This document shows, in pieces, positions 18,819 to 26,537 of a stretch of DNA of 64,000 nucleotides (position 1 is its first letter; each line of letters opens with the position of its first letter). The DNA is from Parabacteroides sp. AM08-6 (GTDB lineage: Bacteria > Bacteroidota > Bacteroidia > Bacteroidales > Tannerellaceae), in assembly GCF_003473295.1 (NCBI RefSeq), contig NZ_QRMP01000007.1:63299-127298 (forward strand). The letters are read 5' to 3'. The position numbers were made by a program, and so were the translations under genes. The notes beneath the pieces are model-generated. The model saw nothing but the letters and a program-made list of their open reading frames with translations. It had not been told where the DNA came from and made no database searches.

Positions 18819-20087
18819 ATGGCTACTGTACAATGGATTATTTTCAAGCATCACAAAAAGAAAGACGGGACGTATAATGCAAAGATACAGATAGTCCACA
18901 AAAGTCTGTCTGCATATATTTCGACAGGAGTGAGTACAGAATGTGTTCGTTTCCGGAAAGGCATGTCTTCCGGTACCATCACTGATAGCTCTATTGAAGA
19001 TAGCCTGAATGACAAAGTAAAAAAGATACGTGCTATTCTTAACGAAAAAGAAGAAATCATCTCTGGGTTGGATACAGCTAAGGAAGTGAAGGATTATATT
19101 CTGAAGATGCTAGATGCTGGAAATGAGATTGATTTTCTCAAGTTTGCCAATGAGTATAAAGATAAAATCAAGAATGAATCAACAAAGGCTTATAATATCA
19201 CACGAATAAACGCCCTCACGGATTATATAATGGAGAAAACAGGTAAAACTTCCCTTCCAATAAGTAAGCTTACTCATAGATTATTGAAGGACTATGAAGA
19301 TTGGTTGCGGACTACCAACCGGAAGAGTAAGAAAGCAAACAAGGCGAAAGCTGGATTGAGCGAGAATAGCATCAATTCTTATATGGGTGCCCTCTCTATT
19401 ATTTTTAATGCGGCAAAGAAAAAATACAACGATTATGATATTGGGGACATCCTTATAAAAAATGACCCTTTCAAGATATATACTCCTCCCAGAATAGAAA
19501 CAACTTCTAAAAGGGCTGTTGAGAGAGATACTATCCGAAAAATATTTGACTATCATTCGAACAAAGAAGTTCCTGAAATGACAAGGGATTTGTTTTTAAT
19601 GTCGTTTTTCATGGCCGGGATGAACCTTGCAGATGTTTATGATTGTGGGCCATTTGGGGATAGGGTAGAATATACGAGGAAAAAGACACGTACCCATAAA
19701 AAAGATAAGCCTTTTTTGTCATTGATGATACATCCGATAATCGCAGATATAATAGAGAAATATAGGGATAAGGATGGCATAAGGGGATTTTGCTTCTATA
19801 AGATGTATTCGAATATGCCGGCCTTTCATCAAGCTGTGAGAAGAGGCATCTCCGCATTAAGGCGAGAATTATCCTTGCCGGATTTGACTTATTACGCAGC
19901 GAGGCATTCATTCGCTACGATTGCCCGTAATGAATGTGATATAAGCATGGATGACATAGCACTTTGCCTTACCCATGAATCGGGCCATAATATTACAGAC
20001 ACTTATGTTAAGTTAGATTTCAGCAGGGTGGACAATGTTATTAATAAAGTAGTAGACAATGTCTTTAAAGAAAAAGCCGGGGAGTGA
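18819..20087 (+). CDS. Prophage tyrosine integrase
   Basis: A 422-aa tyrosine recombinase with an N-terminal Arm-type/SAM-like region (residues 1-210) and a catalytic domain. Visible catalytic elements include ARHSFAT (H-x-x-R box in the form RHSFA) and THESGHNITDTYVKLD with the nucleophilic tyrosine; the first catalytic Arg position is poorly conserved (MAGMNLADVYDCG). This style is typical of Bacteroidetes phage and conjugative-element integrases. It lies at the left prophage edge and probably performs integration and excision. A CGATTATG start context is shared with several early genes. Confidence 0.9.
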   Translation: MATVQWIIFKHHKKKDGTYNAKIQIVHKSLSAYISTGVSTECVRFRKGMSSGTITDSSIEDSLNDKVKKIRAILNEKEEIISGLDTAKEVKDYILKMLDAGNEIDFLKFANEYKDKIKNESTKAYNITRINALTDYIMEKTGKTSLPISKLTHRLLKDYEDWLRTTNRKSKKANKAKAGLSENSINSYMGALSIIFNAAKKKYNDYDIGDILIKNDPFKIYTPPRIETTSKRAVERDTIRKIFDYHSNKEVPEMTRDLFLMSFFMAGMNLADVYDCGPFGDRVEYTRKKTRTHKKDKPFLSLMIHPIIADIIEKYRDKDGIRGFCFYKMYSNMPAFHQAVRRGISALRRELSLPDLTYYAARHSFATIARNECDISMDDIALCLTHESGHNITDTYVKLDFSRVDNVINKVVDNVFKEKAGE

Positions 20088-20097
20088 TTACCCCGGC
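20076..20097. terminator. Hairpin over the integrase stop codon
   Basis: GCCGGGG (20076-20082) pairs perfectly with CCCCGGC (20091-20097), and the loop contains the integrase stop codon. There is no T-run, so it may be a bidirectional attenuator or mRNA-stabilising hairpin for the convergent units rather than a classical terminator. Confidence 0.5.
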
Positions 20098-20148
20098 CAC
20101 CGCTATAGGTAAGTTTATCCTTAAAAATCAAAGTCTCAAATATTGATA

Positions 20149-20874
20149 TTATTTTACTACTTGTTCCAAAATGTCATTAAAATTAGTTGCCGACTCATAT
20201 TTGACATAATTGTGATTCGCATCAAGATATACATTGTCCGTTTGTGTTATTTTCTTTTTTATAAGAGGATTCACAATAGAATAAGTGTGAGAAACCACAT
20301 AGAAATATACATCATCTTTTGGCTTATCTAACAAGGACGATAGTAAATCAAACTTCTCCTTTGATTCTTTTACGATGTTGAATGCTGTATTAATTTGTCC
20401 TGCAAGGTCATAATCGTACATATTAAAATCAGCTGATCTTTTTTGATACCACCAATATAGATAGTTGTAGTCGTATGAGTATCTATCTACTTTGTTCCAG
20501 TTATTGATAAGAGAATCAGCCTTTTCCGTAATAACTCTAATCTCCGTACACCAATCAGAGGCATCTTTTAAATCGCCCCTCATTATTTGTTCCTCATAAT
20601 TAGGATCGGTTCTAAACTCGACAAACTCTTGATTTCTTTTCTTTTTAAAGTCTGCTAAATCAGGATTGGACTTCATTATAGGGAGTTCTGCCGAAATTGA
20701 ATCAATCATATTCTTGACTGTAAGGGTGTCAATATAATCGTAGCTTATGAGTTTATATTTCATATCTATGCCATTGGCCCGGTCTACTACATATTTTTCA
20801 AGGGATTGTTCTAACGGGCTCTTGGAGCACCCCACAAAGAGTAATATGGTCAATAAAAATATCAGTTTCTTCAT
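20149..20874 (-). CDS. Prophage-encoded lipoprotein of unknown function
   Basis: A 241-aa protein with a lipoprotein signal (MKKLIFLLTILLFVGC, cysteine at residue 16) and a mainly helical, charged mature part. I recognise no domain. It begins 1 bp after the nuclease gene stop on the same strand, so the two share a transcript. A lipoprotein beside a prophage nuclease suggests superinfection exclusion at the envelope, but that is context inference only. Confidence 0.8.
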   Translation of the reverse strand: MKKLIFLLTILLFVGCSKSPLEQSLEKYVVDRANGIDMKYKLISYDYIDTLTVKNMIDSISAELPIMKSNPDLADFKKKRNQEFVEFRTDPNYEEQIMRGDLKDASDWCTEIRVITEKADSLINNWNKVDRYSYDYNYLYWWYQKRSADFNMYDYDLAGQINTAFNIVKESKEKFDLLSSLLDKPKDDVYFYVVSHTYSIVNPLIKKKITQTDNVYLDANHNYVKYESATNFNDILEQVVK

Positions 20875-20875
20875 C

Positions 20876-22348
20876 TTATTTATGATTTAGTTTGTTCTTT
20901 AATTCGTTGAATTTATCAGGGTTCTCTAATTCTCCCCAATGGTATTTTACATATTTATCCCGATCAAAACTTTCTTTCCTCTCATAGACAATCAAACATT
21001 GCTTATCACAGAGAACGATAACCGATGATTCCAGTATATTAGCGTATGAACGGGCTTGTTTAAAGGCTTCCTCTATTTCTTGGTTATTCTTCATGTGGAA
21101 TTTAGCTTCAATCAGAACCTTTGCTCGTTCGTAGTCCGGTTTATTATCATAATGTAAAGCATAATCAGGAAATACCCTGTGTCCTCTGCCGGCGTGGATT
21201 GGTAATTGCCGGATGAAGTCTTTATTCTCATACCATCCCATTTTGTTCAGGTAATACTCTAATAACTGAACTTCAACATCTCTTTCGCAGGATATAGAGA
21301 GGTTATTGGGTAAAGCTGGAGCATAGAGCTTTGGCAGGGTATCTATGTCAAATCCTTTCGCCTTTATCATACGAAGTAACTCTGAATAGTCCTCACTACT
21401 TAAAGGCCAACCGTTCACTCCTTGGAATTTCTTTCTAATGAGTGGATGTTTGGAAAAGTATTCATCGGCTTGTAGGTCTTTCAAAGTTATGTGAGGAACG
21501 TCTATTCTATTACTTATGTAGGTATTACTATAATAATGTGTAAATGGGTCAATTACTCCATCTACTTGGGATATCCATAAGCAGGTGATTGCGCTTATGG
21601 GTGATGTTTCGTAATGAATCAGGATGTCTCCCTTCTTCGTCTCTTGGTTCGACTGCCAAAAGCCTGTAGTCCATTGTTCGCCATATCCCCTTATCAAGCC
21701 ACCGATAAACCATGCTTGAGATGGTTGCGGAATGTCGCCCTTTTTCTCCGTTTGCAACAGATGGGGAATATAGTCATACATGAATGCGCTTAATTCATCA
21801 GGTGTCAAGTTGTTTTCCGTCCTGAACTGATAGAATACTTTACATAGTTCCCAGTAATACATACACCTACTTTTGTAGTCGGGTTTCTTGGGAATAGGTG
21901 GCAACTCTATTTCAAAATGGTCGGCTAACTTTTTGAGTTCATAGAATCTATCAATGTACAAGTATGGAAAGAAGTAGTCACCAAGCAGGTAGTTTAATTC
22001 CATTGATAGAAACGGGATGTATTCAAGCATCAGGTCGAAATCTCCTATCTTCAACACTTCTTTATCCTCTATTCGTAACCCGGTAGAGATTATACCTTCG
22101 TATATGCACCCGGCTTCATCAAGTGACGGGTATTCTATATCTTCAAAATCGGAAACTTTGTAGCACCAAAAATCTTCCAGTATTTCGCATATTATCTCTT
22201 TGTTGAAATTGTCTTTGATGCTTGGGTTGTACTGTTCCAAAAGTTGTTCTTCTTCAATCCATTCTTTCCTATCAGAAAAGCTGGATATAGTGGCTTTCCC
22301 TTCGGAAGAGTTCTTATATAGATTCCAGGTGTATTGATTGAATTTCAT
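20876..22348 (-). CDS. Putative EVE-like/PD-(D/E)XK nuclease, modification-dependent restriction candidate
   Basis: A 490-aa protein. The first 200 residues are helical and unrecognised. Residues about 212-325 look like an EVE/PUA-superfamily domain (KKGDILIHYETSP, VDGVIDPFTHYY, IRKKFQGVNGWPLSSEDYSELL), a fold that reads modified bases. Residues about 355-470 form a PD-(D/E)XK nuclease: an acidic helix (ERDVEVQLLEYYL), then D395 in FPDYAL, then E414-A-K416. The combination resembles modification-dependent (type IV) restriction enzymes. It lies between integrase and repressor, a usual site for prophage defence cargo, and is expressed with the lipoprotein gene. Domain calls were made by eye. 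Confidence 0.65.
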   Translation of the reverse strand: MKFNQYTWNLYKNSSEGKATISSFSDRKEWIEEEQLLEQYNPSIKDNFNKEIICEILEDFWCYKVSDFEDIEYPSLDEAGCIYEGIISTGLRIEDKEVLKIGDFDLMLEYIPFLSMELNYLLGDYFFPYLYIDRFYELKKLADHFEIELPPIPKKPDYKSRCMYYWELCKVFYQFRTENNLTPDELSAFMYDYIPHLLQTEKKGDIPQPSQAWFIGGLIRGYGEQWTTGFWQSNQETKKGDILIHYETSPISAITCLWISQVDGVIDPFTHYYSNTYISNRIDVPHITLKDLQADEYFSKHPLIRKKFQGVNGWPLSSEDYSELLRMIKAKGFDIDTLPKLYAPALPNNLSISCERDVEVQLLEYYLNKMGWYENKDFIRQLPIHAGRGHRVFPDYALHYDNKPDYERAKVLIEAKFHMKNNQEIEEAFKQARSYANILESSVIVLCDKQCLIVYERKESFDRDKYVKYHWGELENPDKFNELKNKLNHK

Positions 22349-22363
22349 GAAATTATAACTAAA

Positions 22364-23038
22364 TTACATCTGTGTTCTTGCCAACTTTCCAACAATCTTA
22401 TATAAATGAATAACATCGTTGTCAATATCAATTTCCATATCCGGATATTTTCTTTTCCCATCTGGATTTGTTGTATTGTTATAAGAAGACAAGATTGTTC
22501 TTCTGTGTTCATAGTCTATATGAATCATTTTAAGCAACCTGTCTTCCTTAGTGATTATGACATAAGGCTGTCCATTGTCAATGTTCCGTTTGTCCTTTAT
22601 CTCGCGAACGAAAATAGTGTCACCCGACATATACATATCATACATAGAATCTCCATATACGGTTATACCATAGCACCCGGTGAACTCTGGAATATTCACA
22701 TATCCAATAACTTTGTTTTCTTCACCATCAAAGCCTATACCTTGGCCGGCACATACGCGTATATCAAGTATTTTAATGTCTTTGTCGGTTGTAGGGGCAT
22801 TAGTGACTGGTACACCTTCCTTGTTTATAAACATAGCCCCATTCTCCCTTAATAACCAATCAGGGTTTATCCCTTCTATACTATTTAGTATTGATAATAC
22901 AGGGTCTATTCCAAAACTTTCACCGGCTCTCATTAGTTTGCGAATGTATCCTTCTGACATTCCGGTTATTTTTACTGCATCTTTTACGCTGATATTCTTT
23001 GCTTTAAGTATTTTAGCAAATCTTTCGTTAATAGTCAT
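22364..23038 (-). CDS. LexA/CI-like phage repressor (HTH plus S24 peptidase)
   Basis: A 224-aa protein with an N-terminal HTH (KNISVKDAVKITGMSEGYIRKLM) and a C-terminal S24 autoprotease. The likely self-cleavage site is A97-G98 in VCAGQG, with catalytic Ser131 (YGDSMYDM) and Lys170 (RLLKMI). It should keep the prophage silent and be inactivated by RecA after DNA damage. It is divergent from the early operon, and three palindromic sites lie in the gap between them. Confidence 0.92.
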   Translation of the reverse strand: MTINERFAKILKAKNISVKDAVKITGMSEGYIRKLMRAGESFGIDPVLSILNSIEGINPDWLLRENGAMFINKEGVPVTNAPTTDKDIKILDIRVCAGQGIGFDGEENKVIGYVNIPEFTGCYGITVYGDSMYDMYMSGDTIFVREIKDKRNIDNGQPYVIITKEDRLLKMIHIDYEHRRTILSSYNNTTNPDGKRKYPDMEIDIDNDVIHLYKIVGKLARTQM

Positions 23039-23049
23039 AGTGTTAAAAA

Positions 23050-23112
23050 TACTAAATGGTATAATATTTAGTACTGATTAGTTTGTAATTGTACTAATTA
23101 GTAGTATATTTG
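23050..23112. promoter_or_regulatory. Early rightward promoter with three operator-like palindromes
   Basis: TTTG (23082-23085), 19 nt, TATATTTG (23105-23112) is an exact rightward promoter. A perfect 12-bp palindrome TACTAATTAGTA (23092-23103) fills its spacer. Related copies are TACTGATTAGTT (23072-23083) and TACTAAATGGTA (23050-23061). Spacing is 22 and 20 bp, about two helix turns, so bound dimers would line up on one face. The outermost copy lies 12 bp from the repressor start codon. Confidence 0.72.
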
Positions 23113-23202
23113 CATCATCAAACAATTGATAACGCTATCACAGGCAAAGTTAGCAAACTCAATTGATGATACAATAGTACAAACACATTAAAATTCACGG
23201 TT

Positions 23203-23412
23203 ATGGCACGAAATTACGAAACAGCACTTGCAGAACTCAACAGTTCAAAAGCAGAACTTGCAGAGATTAAGGCAATGACAGACGAAAAAGCCTGCTACAT
23301 ATATAATGTAGATAGTAAGTCAGAGATCGTGAAAATCATCTCTGAAGAAATAGAAGCTCTCGAAAGAGAAGTTGAATATCTCACCCCAGAGATTTACGAA
23401 TACGATTACTAA
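23203..23412 (+). CDS. Small early coiled-coil protein
   Basis: A 69-aa protein, mostly one heptad-rich helix (ALAELNSSKAELAEIKAM, EEIEALEREVEYL). It is the first gene of the rightward early operon, about 90 bp after the promoter, in the place where a Cro or an anti-repressor often lies, but it has no HTH. Function unknown. Confidence 0.65.
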   Translation: MARNYETALAELNSSKAELAEIKAMTDEKACYIYNVDSKSEIVKIISEEIEALEREVEYLTPEIYEYDY

Positions 23413-23431
23413 CACATAAACACACACGATT

Positions 23432-23749
23432 ATGAAGACTTCAAATTTCAGACACAAAGTATTTTGCATGGCTTACGAGCTTATGAAAGCAACAGGTAAA
23501 GCATTCGCAGTATGTCTTTCTCGCGCTTGGGCTTTATACCGGCTAACAAGACAGATGCACAAAGGCATTGTAACATTCGCTTACGAAAAGGCTGACGGTT
23601 CACTTCGCAAAGCAAAAGGCACGCTTAAAGACGTTCAGTCCCTAATCAAAGGCACTGGATCAGAAAACTACAAAACTGTACGCTACTTCGATGTCGATGC
23701 GAACGGGTTTAGATCATTCAAAGTAGAAAACTTCATAACGGCTTACTAA
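23432..23749 (+). CDS. SH3-barrel (DUF2693-like) early protein
   Basis: A 105-aa basic protein whose second half (GIVTFAYEKADGSLRKAKGTL, KTVRYFDVDANGFRSFKVENF) matches small SH3-barrel/DUF2693 proteins common in Bacteroidales phages and mobile elements. Its role is unknown. The start has the CACACACGATTATG context shared with other early genes. Confidence 0.7.
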   Translation: MKTSNFRHKVFCMAYELMKATGKAFAVCLSRAWALYRLTRQMHKGIVTFAYEKADGSLRKAKGTLKDVQSLIKGTGSENYKTVRYFDVDANGFRSFKVENFITAY

Positions 23750-24067
23750 AGCCCGGTCGGGTGGGCGTAGAGAATATCTCACCCGGTCACTTCTGTTAGT
23801 TCTTTCTCGTACTTACACCTTAGTACCCGCAGAAATGGGGTTGAAACGAAAGGATAACATATAATAATGTATAAGCGCAGTTAGCTTTTAAGCCGTGATC
23901 TGCTGGGATACATTATAAAAAAGAAATTATCAAAGGGGCGTGTTTCCTTGCGGTGTTATGGTCAGACATTGGTTAACCGCCGTCCCTTTTCAAAATATAT
24001 CCACCGGTTCTGAACCGTGTAGGTGCTAATCGTATTGGCTGCCGGTGGCAAATAAATTCTAACGCTT
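23750..24067 (+). ncRNA. Structured non-coding island with four large hairpins
   Basis: No credible ORF, but four long-range stems are present: CGGGTG/CACCCG just after the stop codon; ATAATGTAT (23864-23872)/ATACATTAT (23908-23916) with inner GCAG/CTGC; AAAGGGGCG (23932-23940)/CGTCCCTTT (23981-23989) with inner GCGGT/ACCGC; and CCACCGG (24001-24007)/CCGGTGG (24042-24048). It could be a processed leader RNA or one or more small RNAs. No known family was recognised. Confidence 0.4.
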
Positions 24068-24247
24068 ATGAAAAAGATAATTGGTTCTATACAGTTTGTT
24101 TCACCTATCCAGGCTGCAATCTGTATTATAACGGCTTTGCTTGCCGTGGTATGTTTTATAGGAACGTTCTTCAATCCGTTTCACGCATTTTATTGTGTGA
24201 TGGCGGTGATCCTTACGATAGTGACCTATAAAGAAAAGAAGTGGTAA
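24068..24247 (+). CDS. Small two-helix membrane protein
   Basis: A 59-aa ORF starting MKKIIGSIQFVSPIQAA and ending TYKEKKW. It has two hydrophobic helices (ICIITALLAVVCFIGTFF and FYCVMAVILTIVTY) joined by NPFHA, with basic ends. It fits between structured RNA segments and is in the operon direction. The amphipathic composition supports real coding; function unknown. Confidence 0.6.
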   Translation: MKKIIGSIQFVSPIQAAICIITALLAVVCFIGTFFNPFHAFYCVMAVILTIVTYKEKKW

Positions 24248-24256
24248 AATATTATG

Positions 24257-24372
24257 ACCTTACTAAAGCGGTAGTCCTCGGCGCTATCAATGGCTATGCA
24301 CTGTGTGTACAGCAGTGAATCATATAACCGGTAGCAGTAAGGTTGTGAAATAAGCCGGGTGAAAGTCCCGGC
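24257..24372 (+). ncRNA. Structured leader of the tRNA-like gene
   Basis: ACCTTACT (24257-24264) pairs with AGTAAGGT (24336-24343), enclosing GGTAG/CTATC and CACTG/CAGTG hairpins. It is followed by GCCGGGTGAAAGTCCCGGC (24354-24372). That last hairpin is repeated exactly before the second tRNA-like gene at 29587-29605, and its 5-bp stem with a 7-nt loop has the size of a tRNA T-arm. Confidence 0.5.
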
Positions 24373-24376
24373 AAAT

Positions 24377-24530
24377 GGAGAAGTGGCGGAATTGGTAGAC
24401 GCTTTATTTGCAGAAATGGTTACGGTGTAATGGTTGCACAAAGTCGCGAAAAGGTGAAGGTTCGAATCCTTCTAATCAAAAATGCAAATAAGTTCAGACG
24501 TGAATCTCCGTTCGAGTCGGGGCTTCTCCA
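24377..24530 (+). tRNA. Interrupted tRNA(Leu)-like gene containing a nested tRNA-like element
   Basis: The outer parts are those of a tRNA(Leu): acceptor GGAGAAG (24377-24383) pairs with CTTCTCC (24523-24529); the D-arm is TGGCGGAATTGGTAGACGC; the variable arm is TTCAGACGTGAA; the T-arm is CTCCG-TTCGAGT-CGGGG. The anticodon arm is replaced by a 9-bp stem TTATTTGCA/TGCAAATAA enclosing about 70 nt. That insert has its own acceptor-like TGGTTA/TAATCA, D-arm-like GTGTAATGGTTGCAC and T-arm GAAGG-TTCGAAT-CCTTC, but only about 16 nt where an anticodon arm should be. No anticodon can be assigned and no CCA is encoded. Whether it makes a usable tRNA is open. Confidence 0.55.
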
Positions 24531-24553
24531 CAATCAATTTAAAATTACAATTT

Positions 24554-24781
24554 ATGGCAACAATCAGAGAAACAATTTTGAAAGTAAAACCGGGTAAACC
24601 TAAAGCGATCCCGTTGTCTGAAGTGTCGGATGTGATGGGCTTTCGCTCTGAGGCTTTACGTATTAATAATGATCTTCGTAAAGATGGAGTGAAAACCAAA
24701 GAAGGGAAACCTCCGTATTCTGTTTCGAAAAACAGCAGGGTGGGTTTTCTTTATATCATTAATAATATAGAGAAGACTTAA
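24554..24781 (+). CDS. Small early basic protein
   Basis: A 75-aa protein starting MATIRETILKVKPGKP. The frame is open further upstream to 24482, but that part is inside the tRNA-like gene, so ATG 24554 is chosen. PLSEVSDVMGFRSEALRINNDLRKDG looks like a short winged-helix or HTH. Function unknown. Confidence 0.65.
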   Translation: MATIRETILKVKPGKPKAIPLSEVSDVMGFRSEALRINNDLRKDGVKTKEGKPPYSVSKNSRVGFLYIINNIEKT

Positions 24782-24799
24782 CCTTTCACACACACGATT

Positions 24800-25189
24800 A
24801 TGGAAGTTTTCACCGAACTAACACCTGAATGTGACATCACAGCACAGATGTACGCTGCTGGGTATGAGAAAAAGGAGATTGCCGTATTGAAGCATCGTGC
24901 AGTAAGCACGATAAATAACCAGCTTCAGACGGCATTTTTGATTTTGGGCGTTCGGAATGGGAGGGAGCTGGCATTAAAACTGGCTGAAAGGTTATCCGGC
25001 ATTCGGTTGACGTTGGACTTTACATCGGCCACGAAATCAGCGGTTGCCTGTGTTCTTTTGGTTATTCTTTGTTTAAATACTCATTTTGACATGAGGCGGC
25101 AAAGAATCCGCCCCCGTTCAAGCGCAAATGTAGAACTTGTTGCCCGTACCCGTATAAGAGCGAGAGGGCGCAATATTTTAATATTTTAA
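24800..25189 (+). CDS. LuxR-type HTH protein with a membrane segment
   Basis: A 129-aa protein. Residues 6-65 resemble a LuxR/GerE HTH (LTPECDITAQMYAAGYEKKEIAVLKHRAVSTINNQL). A hydrophobic helix follows at about 84-98 (SAVACVLLVILCLN), then an Arg-rich tail. It may be a membrane-attached regulator. The start has the CACACACGATTATG context. Confidence 0.7.
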   Translation: MEVFTELTPECDITAQMYAAGYEKKEIAVLKHRAVSTINNQLQTAFLILGVRNGRELALKLAERLSGIRLTLDFTSATKSAVACVLLVILCLNTHFDMRRQRIRPRSSANVELVARTRIRARGRNILIF

Positions 25190-25190
25190 T

Positions 25191-25577
25191 ATGGAAGCAA
25201 ACACAAATCCAGTAGCTACGCTTTTACAGCAGGCATTAGGGCTTATGTCTAACAATGTTACTATTCCAGTATCTATCGACTATGAGGCCATAACAAAAGC
25301 TGCCATAAAGACGGTAGAGGAAGAAAGGAAAAAGATATACTCAAAGGTTCTTATTACGCAGAATGAGGCTGATTCTATATATACGAAGCAAGTAATCAGA
25401 GCACTTGTTAAGCGCGGACATCTTCAGCAGTATAAATTTGACTTTAGGGACGCTGTTGATAGGGAAGGTAATCCCATAAGAAAAACTAAAGGTGCTATCT
25501 ATTATCGGGTAGAAGAGATAGAAAAAAGCATAGAGAAAGGGAATGTCCTTAGTGGGACAAGAAGAGGAACAATATAG
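25191..25577 (+). CDS. Early protein with helix-turn-helix-like segment
   Basis: A 128-aa protein. ITQNEADSIYTKQVIRALVKRGHLQQYKF resembles the winged-helix of excisionase/MerR-like adaptor proteins, and GAIYYRVEEIEKSI could be the wing. It begins 1 bp after the LuxR-like gene. It is a candidate excisionase or regulator, but the evidence is weak. Confidence 0.6.
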   Translation: MEANTNPVATLLQQALGLMSNNVTIPVSIDYEAITKAAIKTVEEERKKIYSKVLITQNEADSIYTKQVIRALVKRGHLQQYKFDFRDAVDREGNPIRKTKGAIYYRVEEIEKSIEKGNVLSGTRRGTI

Positions 25578-25601
25578 TATTAACATTAAAATAACACGAT
25601 T

Positions 25602-26537
25602 ATGTCACTAATTAAGAAGAGTACAGAATTAAGTATCCCGACAAACGTAAAGATAATGCTTTATGGACAGGCCGGTTTTGGAAAAACAACAGTCGCTTTG
25701 AGCGCTCCAATGCCATTATTGCTTGACTTCGACAATGGGGTTAAGCGGGTAAATGATTCAAACTTGCAGGGTGTCGATATTGTACAAGTAACCTCGTGGA
25801 ACGACATGAAGGAACTTATGAACGAGAATTTATCGGCTTATCAATCTATTGTGGTAGATACTATCGGTAAGATGATGGATTTCATTATTTCTTACAAATG
25901 TGGAACCCGCCAACCTCAAATCAGGGATTGGGGTGGTATCAATCAAGAATTTTCATGGTTCGTTCGCTGTCTGTCGGATTTGAATAAAAACGTCATTTTT
26001 GTCGCTCACAGGGATACGCGAAAAGAGGGGGATGATACGGTTTTTGTTCCCGCATTAAGGGAAAAATCCTACAATTCGATCGTTACAGAGTTGGACTTGT
26101 TAGGGTATATGGAAATGCGGAATGAGAATGGCCGGGTAAAAAGAACGATCACATTCGATCCAACAAATAGAAATGACGGAAAGAACACCTGTAACTTGCC
26201 GTCTGTCATGGAAGTTCCGACTATTATAGATGCACAAGGGAAACCCACGGCAAAGAACGATTTTATCGCTACTCGGATTATTGCCCCTTATCTTGGTATG
26301 CTGCAAGCTAAAAAGGCAGAACAAGAAGCATATAACAAGGTTTTATCAGACATAACAGGGTGTTTGGATTTGGTTGGGGATGCAGCATCAGCGAATGACT
26401 TCATCGCGCATATTGACGATTTTAATCATGTTGGAAGTTCAAAAATGAAAGCGTCTATGATGTTGGCGGCTAAGGCTAAAGAACTTGGATTGGTCTTCAA
26501 TAAGGAGACAAAAACGTATAACGATGCAGCAGCTTAA
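25602..26537 (+). CDS. RecA-like phage NTPase (AAA_24 type)
   Basis: A 311-aa ATPase with Walker A YGQAGFGKTTVA near residue 23, LLLDFDNG, and Walker B-like YQSIVVDTIGKMM. This family of phage nucleotide-binding proteins is found beside recombination nucleases and is thought to help load recombination proteins on single-stranded DNA. The RecB-like nuclease, NinB and NinG homologues downstream fit this. Confidence 0.85.
   Translation: MSLIKKSTELSIPTNVKIMLYGQAGFGKTTVALSAPMPLLLDFDNGVKRVNDSNLQGVDIVQVTSWNDMKELMNENLSAYQSIVVDTIGKMMDFIISYKCGTRQPQIRDWGGINQEFSWFVRCLSDLNKNVIFVAHRDTRKEGDDTVFVPALREKSYNSIVTELDLLGYMEMRNENGRVKRTITFDPTNRNDGKNTCNLPSVMEVPTIIDAQGKPTAKNDFIATRIIAPYLGMLQAKKAEQEAYNKVLSDITGCLDLVGDAASANDFIAHIDDFNHVGSSKMKASMMLAAKAKELGLVFNKETKTYNDAAA

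Noticed and set aside
24377-24530. Group I intron in a tRNA(Leu) gene
   Set aside because: The insert is about 70 nt, far below the size of group I introns, and no conserved intron core elements are visible; it has tRNA-like arms of its own.
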